A DNA stretch of 9,455 nucleotides from Bacteroidota bacterium (GTDB lineage: Bacteria > Bacteroidota > Bacteroidia > AKYH767-A > JABDAW01): positions 1 through 9,455 of the forward strand of contig JAHEYM010000131.1 in the NCBI GenBank assembly GCA_023251595.1. Reading direction: 5' to 3'. Numbering within the stretch: position 1 is the first letter of the stretch; every line of letters begins with the position of its first letter. Of this stretch, positions 1-7,277 are shown one piece after another. The notes under the pieces were generated by a model. That model saw only the letters and a list, made by a program, of their open reading frames with translations. It was not told the DNA's origin and searched no databases. The translations under genes were made by a program, and so were the position numbers.

Positions 1-1
1 T

Positions 2-452
2 ATGATTTTGAATCTTCAAAAAGCTATTGAACTTGTCCGGAATAATAATATTTATGGTAATGGGTTTGACATGGGGACTAAATTCGATAATATTTATAAT
101 TCCAAATCTAAAGTTATAGCCGAAAAAGTTTTTGCTGATTGACAAACATAATATCACAGAATTAGCAAAATCTACAGCTGAGTTTAGCAAAATATATAAA
201 TTTCCATACGAAATCTGTGATCATAAAAAGATTGTTTTGGCAATAAAGGAAAAAGATTCGAAGTATTTTTGCTTAGATGTGGTCACGCCAAATATGTCCA
301 TTGATGGCCAAATTTATAAATATATTTTTGTAATTGATCCTGCTATTGACGACATTGTTTGGTCAAACCTTTCATGGTATAAGTTTTCAAACAAACACAA
401 AGGTGATGTTAATGATTTAGTAAATGCTATTAAGGGACAGAAGAAGAAATAG
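2..452 (+). pseudogene. Unrecognised small protein gene, apparently split by a +1 frameshift
   Basis: I do not recognise this protein. One frame reads from the ATG at 2 (or from upstream of the window) to a TGA at 140-142 and gives 46 residues beginning MILNLQKAIELVRN. A second frame has a stop at 117-119 and is then open to a TAG ending at 452. Its only early start is a TTG at 132, without a Shine-Dalgarno sequence, giving 106 residues that end in GQKKK. The frames meet in a T-run (GTTTTTG, 128-134). Removing one T joins them as ...IAEKVLLIDKHNITEL..., one protein of about 149 residues. The joined product is soluble, rich in K, I, D and N, and has no signal peptide or membrane segment. Its size and AT-richness recall small accessory or immunity-type proteins, but no family can be named. 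Alternatives are a sequencing error or two genuine overlapping genes. Confidence 0.
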
Positions 453-553
453 TATATTGTCCATTGCCCGACAGCTAAAATTGTTTAATTGTGGATCTCA
501 ATAATCTCCTGATTTATCAAAGAGTTTTAGTTAATAGAAGATTTTTTTCTCAA

Positions 554-634
554 CACAAAGTTCGCGAAGGAAAATCGCAAAGGTCGCCAAGTTGCGACTA
601 TTAAAATTTTCACTTGGTGCCTTTGAGCCTTTGT
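554..634. repeat. Dispersed imperfect inverted-repeat element
   Basis: The left side contains CGCAAAGGTCGCCAAG (576-591). The right side, CACTTGGTGCCTTTGAG (611-627), is nearly its reverse complement, with about 19 bases between the arms. The flanking ACAAAG at 555-560 and CTTTGT at 629-634 extend the symmetry. The 'cacaaag...cgcaaag...gccaag' wording is a type I know as scattered between genes in many bacterial genomes; that is recollection, not a search. It could fold into a long imperfect hairpin and so act as a weak terminator for the broken gene on its left, but no T-run follows the second arm. It is probably an inert or mobile non-coding repeat. Confidence 0.
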
Positions 635-662
635 AGCCAACAAAAACCTAATGGAATTTTCC

Positions 663-670
663 TACATTTG
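663..670 (+). promoter_or_regulatory. Putative Bacteroidota -7 promoter element for the carboxylase
   Basis: TACATTTG fits the Bacteroidota -7 consensus TAnnTTTG exactly. No TTTG or TTG lies at the usual spacing upstream, so the -33 box is weak or missing. Transcription from here would start at about 675-678 and leave a leader of roughly 20 bases before the ATG at 697. The element overlaps the in-frame GTG at 670, which argues against that GTG being the start codon. Confidence 0.
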
Positions 671-696
671 TGCCAAAGATTTTGCAAGCAAAAATT

Positions 697-2328
697 ATGG
701 CAGATATAGAGTTCAATCGCAATGAGGATGAGATGAAACAGCTCCTGTTTCACCTGAAACAGAAATTTGTTAATGTGTCTGAAGGTGGAGGGAAAAAGAA
801 TGCTGCGAAGCAGAAGGAAAAAGGAAAAATGCTTGCCCGCGAACGAATCTCCTACCTATTGGATAAAGACAGTAGATTTCTTGAAATTGGTGCTTTTGCT
901 GCGGATGAGATGTATCAGGAGTATGGCGGTTGTCCGTCGGCGGGTTCTGTTGCGGGAATCGGTTACATACACGGCCGACAATGTATTGTTGTTGCAAATG
1001 ACGCTACAGTGAAGGCCGGGGCATGGTTTCCGATGGCTGCTAAAAAGAATCTCAGGGCGCAGGAAATTTCTATTGAAAATCGTCTTCCGATTATTTATTT
1101 AGTTGATAGTGCTGGTGTCTTTCTTCCGATGCAGGACGAAATCTTTCCTGACAAGGAACATTTCGGTAGGATCTTCAGGAATAATGCTGTGATGTCGAGC
1201 ATGGGGATCATTCAGATCGCCGCAATCATGGGCTCCTGTGTAGCAGGAGGCGCTTATTTGCCGATTATGTCGGATCAGGCAATGATTGTTGACAAGACAG
1301 GAAGTATATTTCTTGCGGGTTCTTATTTGGTGAAAGCCGCGGTGGGTGAAGATGTGGATAATGAAACGCTTGGGGGCGCAACGACTCAGTGTGAAATTTC
1401 GGGTGTGACCGATAATAAATATCCGGATGATGCGACTTGTTTGGATGCGATTCGGAAAATATTTGATAAAACCGGTGCTACAGAAAGAGCTGGTTTGGAT
1501 CGTTGCAATCCGACGGAACCTTCAAAAAAACCATCAGAAATATATGGTATTCTTCCCACGCAGCGCGACAAACAATATGATATGCTTGAAATTATTCATC
1601 GCTTGGTTGATCACTCCGAATTTGAACAATACAAAGAATTATATGGTAAAACAATTCTCTGTGGACTTGCACGCATTGAGGGATGGGCAGTCGGCATTGT
1701 TGCGAATAATCGCAAGGTGGTGAAAACCAAAAAAGGTGAAATGCAAATCGGTGGGGTGATATATTCTGATTCTGCTGATAAAGCTGCTCGATTTGTGATG
1801 AATTGCAATCAACAAAAGATTCCACTTGTATTTTTACAGGATGTCACCGGATTCATGGTTGGCTCGCGATCGGAACAAGGTGGAATAATTAAAGATGGTG
1901 CTAAAATGGTGAATGCTGTCGCAAATTCGGTCGTTCCAAAATTCACAATAATTGTTGGCAATTCTTATGGAGCCGGTAATTACGCGATGTGCGGAAAAGC
2001 GTATGATCCGCGATTAATCGCTGCCTGGCCTACTGCACAACTTGCAGTGATGGGAGGTTCTCAAGCTGCGAATACATTGTTATCTATACAGGTAAGTACT
2101 TTGAAAGCGGAAGGAAAAGTTATTACAAAAGAAGACGAAGCTCATCTGCTTAAAACAATTACAGACCGTTATAATCATCAATTGTCACCCTATTATGCGG
2201 CATCGCGGTTGTGGGTGGACGCAATCATCGATCCGCTCGATACGCGTAAATTTATTTCGATGGGAATTGAAGCTGCGAACCACGCGCCGATCACAAGGGC
2301 GTTCAATCCTGGAATTCTTCAGACATAA
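697..2328 (+). CDS. Acyl-CoA carboxylase beta subunit (carboxyltransferase, methylcrotonyl/propionyl-CoA type)
   Basis: This cytoplasmic carboxyltransferase moves CO2 from carboxybiotin to an acyl-CoA, in leucine (methylcrotonyl-CoA) or propionyl-CoA metabolism. It has 543 residues, normal for the family, with tandem crotonase-fold halves. The N-terminal half has GGGKK near 30, ANDATVKAGAW (about 100-110), LRAQE, NRLPIIYLVDSAG and the oxyanion-hole segment GSCVAGGAY (about 179-187). The C-terminal half has DVTGFMVG (about 382) and GNSYGAGNYAMCG (about 421-433), then AVMGGSQAA and SPYYAASRLWVDAIIDP. The LRAQEI, FPDKEHFGRIF and NAVMSS wording is closest to methylcrotonyl-CoA carboxylase beta as I remember it, but the substrate is not settled. 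I chose ATG 697 because MADIEFNRNED aligns with relatives and because GTG 670 lies inside the putative promoter. No biotin carboxylase/BCCP subunit gene is in the window, so the partner must be encoded elsewhere. Confidence 0.
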   Translation: MADIEFNRNEDEMKQLLFHLKQKFVNVSEGGGKKNAAKQKEKGKMLARERISYLLDKDSRFLEIGAFAADEMYQEYGGCPSAGSVAGIGYIHGRQCIVVANDATVKAGAWFPMAAKKNLRAQEISIENRLPIIYLVDSAGVFLPMQDEIFPDKEHFGRIFRNNAVMSSMGIIQIAAIMGSCVAGGAYLPIMSDQAMIVDKTGSIFLAGSYLVKAAVGEDVDNETLGGATTQCEISGVTDNKYPDDATCLDAIRKIFDKTGATERAGLDRCNPTEPSKKPSEIYGILPTQRDKQYDMLEIIHRLVDHSEFEQYKELYGKTILCGLARIEGWAVGIVANNRKVVKTKKGEMQIGGVIYSDSADKAARFVMNCNQQKIPLVFLQDVTGFMVGSRSEQGGIIKDGAKMVNAVANSVVPKFTIIVGNSYGAGNYAMCGKAYDPRLIAAWPTAQLAVMGGSQAANTLLSIQVSTLKAEGKVITKEDEAHLLKTITDRYNHQLSPYYAASRLWVDAIIDPLDTRKFISMGIEAANHAPITRAFNPGILQT

Positions 2329-2340
2329 TTCTCAGCGGTA

Positions 2341-2376
2341 ACCTCATCCCCGACCCTTCTCCCAAGGGAGAAGGGA
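2341..2376. repeat. Dispersed palindromic repeat with perfect 10-bp hairpin
   Basis: An ACCTCATCCCCGA lead-in is followed by CCCTTCTCCC (2354-2363), two A residues and the exact reverse complement GGGAGAAGGG (2366-2375), then an A-rich stretch. This 'CCTCATCCCC...CCCTTCTCCC' form is a widely scattered intergenic repeat type (recollection). In RNA it would make a very stable hairpin between the carboxylase stop and the next start. No T-run follows on the plus strand, so it is not a classical intrinsic terminator for the carboxylase. It might instead protect the upstream transcript's 3' end or reduce read-through. Confidence 0.
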
Positions 2377-2391
2377 ATAAAAAAAATAATT

Positions 2392-4230
2392 GTGGATAAG
2401 ATAAAGCTGGTTATTTGGGATTTGGATGAGACGTTTTGGAAGGGAACTCTTTCGGAGGATAAAGTTTATTTTATTGAAGAAAATATTAAATTAGTAAGAG
2501 AGCTCACTGATCGGGGAATTATTAATTCCATCGTTTCGAAAAACGATTTTGAAGCGGCAAAATCCAAACTAATTGAAGCAAATATATTCGATTTATTTAT
2601 TTTTCCTTTTATTTGCTGGGATCCGAAAGGTCCTGCGATAAATACGTTGATTGAAAAATGTCAGCTTAGAGCAGAAAACGTTCTCTTTTTAGATGACAAT
2701 CATTTGAATCTGGAAGAAGCAAAATTTTACAATGAGGGAATTCATATCAAAGGACCGGATTTTATACCGGAAATATTAACACATCAGGCTTTTAAGGGGA
2801 AAGATGATAAGGAACATTCGCGTCTTAATCAATATAAATTATTGGTGAAAAGAGATTCGGAAGTAAAATATTTTTCAAGTAATGAAGAATTCCTTAAATC
2901 ATCAAATATCAGAATTGAGTATCTGGATATTCAACCCGCTCATATTGAAAGACTACATGAATTACTTGAACGAACGAATCAATTAAACTTCACCAAAAAA
3001 AGATTAAGTTTAGAAGAAATAAATCAGTTTATAGTCAAAGTGGGATATGAAAATAAATTAATCAGAGTTATCGATAATTATGGTGACTATGGAATCGTTG
3101 GTTTTTATTCTTTTTCAAAACAAGAAAACAAATTAGAACATTTTACTTTTTCCTGCAGGATATTAAATATCGGGGTTGATCAATTCCTTTATGCTAAACT
3201 GGGTTTTCCCGCTCTCAAAATTGTTCCGGAGGTTGCTGTTGAATTGAATACTTACTCAAATCCTGATTGGATCTACGAACAGAATGCCTCTCAGGAACCG
3301 GATCCTACTCCGAAGAAAGATATGAATGTAAAAGTATTTTTTAAAGGAGGTTGTGATCTTGAACAAATGCTGTTTTATCTTGATGTTTATAATATAAAAT
3401 TATTCAAAGAACTGAATTATGTTTCGCCAAACAATTTGGATCTTCACCGCGAACATACGCAGATATTGGTGGATAGTCAGGTTAGAAATAAAGAAGACCT
3501 TGCATCTTTGACTTCTTTTTTACCTTTTATGGATGAGAATACATACTCCACTAAAATATTCGATTGCGATTATGACATTCTCGTTTATAGCGTTTTGATG
3601 GATTATACACAAGAGTTGTATGAAAATAAAATAACGGGTATCAAAGTACCTTTCGGTGGTTATTATACCTGTTTGACTGATTTAGAACACAAATCTGAAG
3701 TAATAAATAACTACAAAATCCAGAATATAGATTGTATTAATGAAACTTTCATTGATGACTTTAATACAAAATTTGTTTTCCGTGATCAAATTTCAGGGGA
3801 TGAGTTTTATAAAAACCTCAGTTATATACGAAATAAAATTCCTGCAAATATTCCAATCATATTCATTAATGGCTCTGAGGTAGAATCACCTGCAAAAGAG
3901 GAGATTTTGTCGACAAAAAGACATATTTATATGAATGCAGTTTTGGATAAATTTATCACTAACAGCTTAAATTGTTTTCTTGTTGACATACGAAAGATCG
4001 TCACAGATAAAACAATGGTAACCAATAATATCCGACATTATCAAAGATTTTGCTATTCACAAATTTCTGAGGAGTTGCTTGCTAGGATTGAAAAAATCTT
4101 CCGATCAAAAATAAAGATCAACAAAGGCAAGAATTTAATTTCCAAATTGAAAAAGATTGGTCCCGGAATAAGAAGTACTATGGCAAAAAGTAAGTTTTTG
4201 AAAAAGAGTTATCACTTTTTCCGGAAATGA
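2392..4230 (+). CDS. FkbH-like HAD-IIIC phosphatase/GNAT protein with C-terminal SGNH-like domain
   Basis: The 612-residue soluble protein has three parts. Residues 1-130 are a HAD-IIIC domain: motif I is DLDET (nucleophile D10, acid/base D12), with SIVSKND (about 46-52), WDPKGPA and FLDDN (D101, D102). Residues about 160-300 match the GNAT-like half of FkbH proteins, with ERTNQLNFTKKR (193-204) and FSCRILNIGV (253-262, C255). Residues about 312-570 resemble the SGNH-type domains of capsule proteins, with VKVFFKGGCDLEQM, a DYDILVYSVLMD segment and a late NIRHYQRFCY. FkbH proteins are known to take glyceryl from 1,3-bisphosphoglycerate onto a carrier protein; that role here is inference, since no acyl carrier protein gene is nearby. 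The SGNH-like block I has GGC where a GSC-type serine is expected. The tail after 570 is very lysine-rich. The GTG start places DLDET near the N-terminus, as in the family. The stop overlaps the next gene by four bases (ATGA). Confidence 0.
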   Translation: MDKIKLVIWDLDETFWKGTLSEDKVYFIEENIKLVRELTDRGIINSIVSKNDFEAAKSKLIEANIFDLFIFPFICWDPKGPAINTLIEKCQLRAENVLFLDDNHLNLEEAKFYNEGIHIKGPDFIPEILTHQAFKGKDDKEHSRLNQYKLLVKRDSEVKYFSSNEEFLKSSNIRIEYLDIQPAHIERLHELLERTNQLNFTKKRLSLEEINQFIVKVGYENKLIRVIDNYGDYGIVGFYSFSKQENKLEHFTFSCRILNIGVDQFLYAKLGFPALKIVPEVAVELNTYSNPDWIYEQNASQEPDPTPKKDMNVKVFFKGGCDLEQMLFYLDVYNIKLFKELNYVSPNNLDLHREHTQILVDSQVRNKEDLASLTSFLPFMDENTYSTKIFDCDYDILVYSVLMDYTQELYENKITGIKVPFGGYYTCLTDLEHKSEVINNYKIQNIDCINETFIDDFNTKFVFRDQISGDEFYKNLSYIRNKIPANIPIIFINGSEVESPAKEEILSTKRHIYMNAVLDKFITNSLNCFLVDIRKIVTDKTMVTNNIRHYQRFCYSQISEELLARIEKIFRSKIKINKGKNLISKLKKIGPGIRSTMAKSKFLKKSYHFFRK

Positions 4231-6080
4231 AATTTCTCCCGAAATCTGTTTTTAGAATTATTTTATGTTGGATGATTATATTCTTCATTCAGAGGATTAT
4301 TTTTCTCTTGTATGAGATTCCGCTATATAATCACGCACCATTCGGGACTATACTATTGAGTAATATCTATGCCATTCCGTACGATATTTCATCGGCATGC
4401 TACCTAACAAGTGTACCTCTGATTCTTTTGTTTATCGGCAGATTAGTAGGAAAACCTTTTTTTATTAAGCTGACAAATATTTATAATATAGTTGCGCTTG
4501 TTATTGTTTCTATACTCGCTTCATGCGATATTCTTTTATTTGGTCAATGGGGAACGCGTCTTAGTTATAAAGCAATAGCTTTTCTCGCTTATCCGAAAGA
4601 GGTAATGGCTTCGCTCCATTTTGGAATGTACATTTGGTTTATACTGTTCATGGTCGTACAGATATTTTGCGGAATTTATCTTTTCCATAAAATAGCAAGA
4701 ATAAACGCAGAGGAGGAACCTCGAATATTTCAATTATTGGTATCATTCATATTTCTCGGTTTAATAATTCCTATCGGCATTCGCGGGGGGCTCCAAAAAA
4801 AACCGATCAATAAAGGTATTGGTTATTTCTCTGAATATTCAGTTCCGAATTTTGCTACCTTGAATAGTCCGTGGAATATTATTTATGAGTTATTTCATAA
4901 AGTGAATGTGAAGACTGCATATCAGTTTTTTTCTTCGGGTGATGCATGGCGAATAAGGAACCACATTTTTGAATGCAATCAACTTCCAAATGCAGATTCT
5001 GAAATTATTTTTAAAACGCAACGTCCGAATATAGTTATGATTATGCTTGAGAGCTGGAGTGCCGATGCTATTTCTTCTGCAGGTGGTGAAAAAGATGTGA
5101 CTCCATTTTTCGACACTCTTTGTAATCATGGAATTTTCTTTGATCATTATTATGCAAGCGGATTCAGGACAGAGCAAGGATTGGCTTCTGTGATTTCAGG
5201 ATTCCCCGCTCAACCGGAAACTTCAATTTTATTAAACTTTGGTAAATTCGATAAACTACCATCTATTGTTCATCAGTTAAATTCGGTGGGATATCATTCA
5301 GCGTCATATTATGGAGGTGATTTACGGTTTGCCAATATGGGCGCATATTTCAAAACATCGGGATTTGAGAAAAGTATTGGTGGCGATAATTTCAAGGATT
5401 TACCTAAAACGCTTTGGGGTGTCTATGATGAATATTTATTTGATTTTCTTGATAAAGATCTTTCAACAATGAAAGAACCATTTGTTTCACTGGCTATGAC
5501 CCTTACAAGTCACGAACCATTTGATCCTCCTCATGAGCCTGCCTTCCCGGGGAACGGACTAGGGAATAAATACCGCAGTTGTTTGCATTATACAGATGAT
5601 TGTTTGAAGACATTTTTCACCCGAATAAAAAATGAAAAATGGTATGCAAATACAGTATTTATTCTCATGTCGGATCATAGTCATCATCAACCTTTGGGAC
5701 GATCGTATGATGAACCTGCCAGATACCATGCACCGCTGCTGATATTTGGTGAACCGATTAAAGACGAGTTACGAGGAATGTTATATAAGAAAATTGTTTC
5801 TCAAACCGATATACCGGCTTTGATTGCGGGACAGACAGGAGTTTCCGCAACATCATTTAAATGGAGCAAAAATCCATTTTCACCCGCATATCCTGAATAT
5901 GCATATTATTCATTTGATGGTGGTTTCGGATGGATGACTGTTGAGGGCTCCATCAGATACCACCGTGCGGAAGACAAGATGGATGTAAGTAATGGCTTGA
6001 ATGATGCGGTTGGCAAAAAATATTTAGAACTCGGAAAATCTTTTTTGCAATGTTTGATGGAAGAATACCTTTCTTTCTAG
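4227..6080 (+). CDS. LTA-synthase-like membrane sulfatase/phosphotransferase family protein
   Basis: This 617-residue protein has about five membrane helices (roughly 8-30, 43-71, 82-106, 132-153, 167-186), then a large extracytoplasmic alkaline-phosphatase-superfamily domain (about 265-560). The metal and catalytic residues of LTA synthases are all visible: E275 in IMLESWS, nucleophile T315 in GFRTEQG, H429 in TSHEPF, and D483-H484 in MSDHSHH. Family members transfer phosphoglycerol (LtaS, OpgB/MdoB) or phosphoethanolamine groups to surface glycans or lipids. In a Gram-negative cell it would act in the periplasm, anchored in the inner membrane; the substrate cannot be read from sequence. Its ATG shares ATGA with the FkbH-like stop, so the two are almost certainly translationally coupled and should share a pathway. 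LTA polymer itself is unlikely in this phylum. Decoration of a periplasmic glycan, capsule or lipid A is more plausible. Confidence 0.
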   Translation: MKFLPKSVFRIILCWMIIFFIQRIIFLLYEIPLYNHAPFGTILLSNIYAIPYDISSACYLTSVPLILLFIGRLVGKPFFIKLTNIYNIVALVIVSILASCDILLFGQWGTRLSYKAIAFLAYPKEVMASLHFGMYIWFILFMVVQIFCGIYLFHKIARINAEEEPRIFQLLVSFIFLGLIIPIGIRGGLQKKPINKGIGYFSEYSVPNFATLNSPWNIIYELFHKVNVKTAYQFFSSGDAWRIRNHIFECNQLPNADSEIIFKTQRPNIVMIMLESWSADAISSAGGEKDVTPFFDTLCNHGIFFDHYYASGFRTEQGLASVISGFPAQPETSILLNFGKFDKLPSIVHQLNSVGYHSASYYGGDLRFANMGAYFKTSGFEKSIGGDNFKDLPKTLWGVYDEYLFDFLDKDLSTMKEPFVSLAMTLTSHEPFDPPHEPAFPGNGLGNKYRSCLHYTDDCLKTFFTRIKNEKWYANTVFILMSDHSHHQPLGRSYDEPARYHAPLLIFGEPIKDELRGMLYKKIVSQTDIPALIAGQTGVSATSFKWSKNPFSPAYPEYAYYSFDGGFGWMTVEGSIRYHRAEDKMDVSNGLNDAVGKKYLELGKSFLQCLMEEYLSF

Positions 6081-6110
6081 TCGTAAGTGGAAAGTCGTAA
6101 GTAGTAAGAG
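6079..6110. repeat. Short direct repeat AGTCGTAAGT between convergent genes
   Basis: AGTCGTAAGT occurs at 6079-6088 and again at 6093-6102, followed by a degenerate AGTAAG. The period is 14 bases, and the first copy starts inside the stop codon of the upstream gene. I recall 'agtcgtaagt' tracts as common intergenic filler in Bacteroidota. The gap separates two convergent genes (stops at 6080 and 6123). I see no GC-rich hairpin in it, so no terminator is assigned for either gene. Confidence 0.
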
Positions 6111-6122
6111 AAAATGAATATT

Positions 6123-6518
6123 TTAGTTGGATTTAGTGTTTAAGACCATCTTAAGTTTAAGGCGATTTTGCAATTCCAATACTTTTACCAATTCCTGAAT
6201 ACTCAGGGCTGCATCGCATCTCAACATGACCGTCAATTCTTTGTTTGCAGCAATTTCAGTAGCAAACATCGGTTCAAGTTTATCGAATTTTACTTCCTGA
6301 TTATCAATATAATATTTCAAATCTTTTGTAACCGTAAGATTAATCTCTTTAACATGCAAAGTCTGACTTGCTTTACTTGTCGGCAAGGTTATATCAATAA
6401 TATTAGGATTTAATAAAGTACTGACGATAATGAAAAACAACATGAGAAAAAACATGATGTCATTCATCGAAGCAGAAAAAACTTCTGCAGTAAGACTTTG
6501 TCTCTTTCTAAGATTCAT
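6123..6518 (-). CDS. exbD: ExbD/TolR-family biopolymer transport protein
   Basis: This 131-residue protein is the single-pass subunit of a proton-driven motor in the inner membrane. It has a short cytoplasmic N-terminus (MNLRKRQSLTAEV), then one membrane helix (about 20-37, MNDIMFFLMLFFIIVSTLL) with the proton-carrying aspartate D20 at its start. The periplasmic domain of about 90 residues includes LPTSKA, a YYIDNQEV strand segment and the terminal RCDAALSIQELVKVLELQNRLKLKMVL, typical of the ExbD fold. It overlaps exbB by four bases (ATGA on the minus strand), so it is the second gene of a coupled exbB-exbD pair. A partner TonB, or the second ExbD often found in Bacteroidota clusters, is absent from the window. 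Which energised system it serves (TonB, Tol or gliding-related) cannot be told. Symbol by family only. Confidence 0.
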   Translation of the reverse strand: MNLRKRQSLTAEVFSASMNDIMFFLMLFFIIVSTLLNPNIIDITLPTSKASQTLHVKEINLTVTKDLKYYIDNQEVKFDKLEPMFATEIAANKELTVMLRCDAALSIQELVKVLELQNRLKLKMVLNTKSN

Positions 6519-7192
6519 CGGGTTGGTTCCTGGAGCAAATCGATAAAATTCATCGCGTTACGTTCCATCTGATTCACAGCTTTTGAAATCATCAGGTTCA
6601 ACCAATGGAAACAAATATAAGCTAAAATTCCCACAATTAATCCAGCAGCAGAAGTGACCATTTTAACATATAATCCGGCAGAAACACTCGATAGCGAGAC
6701 ATCCCCGCTTCCTGATATATCATAGAAAATTTTAATTACACCGATAATGGTTCCGAGGAAGCCGAACATTGGGGCAATTCCTGCAATCACAGCCAGAATA
6801 CTGACATTTTTCTCCAAATTATATACTTCAAACTTACCTACAATTTCAATCGATTCTTCAATTTCTTTAATTGGTTTACCTATTCGATAAAGTCCTTTTT
6901 CAATCATTCTGGCAATTGGCTTGTCAGTGCTTTTACATAGGGAATTGGCAGCATCCAGCTTACCCTCCCGAATAAATTCGCGGATGTTATTCATAAAGTT
7001 TACTTCCGCCAGACTTGACTTCCTCACAGCGAAGTAACGCTCGATAAATATATATATCGTCACCATCGAAAGCAATGCTATCGGAATCATAATAATTCCG
7101 CCCTTCAAAATGATATCAAGTGCACTCATTGCTTCGTGAGCTTTATGCGCAGTATCAGTTGCAAGAGGAGTTTGTAACAGGAATTGAAGCAT
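6515..7192 (-). CDS. exbB: ExbB/TolQ/MotA-family proton channel protein
   Basis: This 225-residue inner-membrane protein forms, with ExbD, a proton channel that powers outer-membrane processes. After a short N-terminal region there are three membrane segments: about 32-50 (GGIIMIPIALLSMVTIYIF), about 130-155 and about 175-200. A cytoplasmic loop lies between the first two (REFIREGKLDAANSLC and KPIARMIEKGL). The family signature IAPMFGFLGTIIGVIKIF (about 139-156) and the MVTSAAGLIVGILAYICF helix with T180 are clear. Length is normal for Bacteroidota ExbB. The ATG at 7192 follows an A-rich stretch without a Shine-Dalgarno sequence. The gene lies 199 bases downstream of the potassium channel on the same strand, with its own likely promoter in that gap. 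Its stop overlaps exbD by four bases. Confidence 0.
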   Translation of the reverse strand: MLQFLLQTPLATDTAHKAHEAMSALDIILKGGIIMIPIALLSMVTIYIFIERYFAVRKSSLAEVNFMNNIREFIREGKLDAANSLCKSTDKPIARMIEKGLYRIGKPIKEIEESIEIVGKFEVYNLEKNVSILAVIAGIAPMFGFLGTIIGVIKIFYDISGSGDVSLSSVSAGLYVKMVTSAAGLIVGILAYICFHWLNLMISKAVNQMERNAMNFIDLLQEPTR

Positions 7193-7215
7193 TTTTTTAT
7201 TTATTTGGTGAAGGG

Positions 7216-7264
7216 CGATTCATGATTTTATTTACTTACATGGAGACGATTCATGAATCGTCTC
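7216..7264. repeat. Perfect 22-bp palindrome with adjacent half-copy, in the exbB leader
   Basis: Positions 7243-7264 are a perfect palindrome made of the 11-base arm GAGACGATTCA and its reverse complement, with no loop. CGATTCATGA from its centre (7247-7256) recurs at 7216-7225, inside a GGGCGATTCATGA context that looks like half of a sister palindrome. Palindromes of the 'gagacgattcatgaatcgtctc' kind are, from memory, scattered in Bacteroidota and cyanobacterial genomes. If the putative promoter at 7278-7285 is used, the hairpin lies in the exbB 5' untranslated region. Confidence 0.
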
Positions 7265-7277
7265 TACCATATTCAAC

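Noticed and set aside
670..696. N-terminal extension of the carboxylase from GTG 670
   Set aside because: It overlaps a TAnnTTTG promoter element, and the nine extra residues are not expected from the family; ATG 697 was used.
767..1825. Open frames of 60-100 codons on both strands inside the carboxylase gene
   Set aside because: They lie wholly within a strongly conserved coding region and their translations show no family features; they are shadows.
6081..6122. Bidirectional terminator between the convergent genes
   Set aside because: The gap has direct repeats but no GC-rich stem followed by a T-run on either strand.
6168..6413. Plus-strand 81-residue open frame opposite exbD
   Set aside because: It is antisense to a clear ExbD gene, rich in F and Q, with no recognisable domain.
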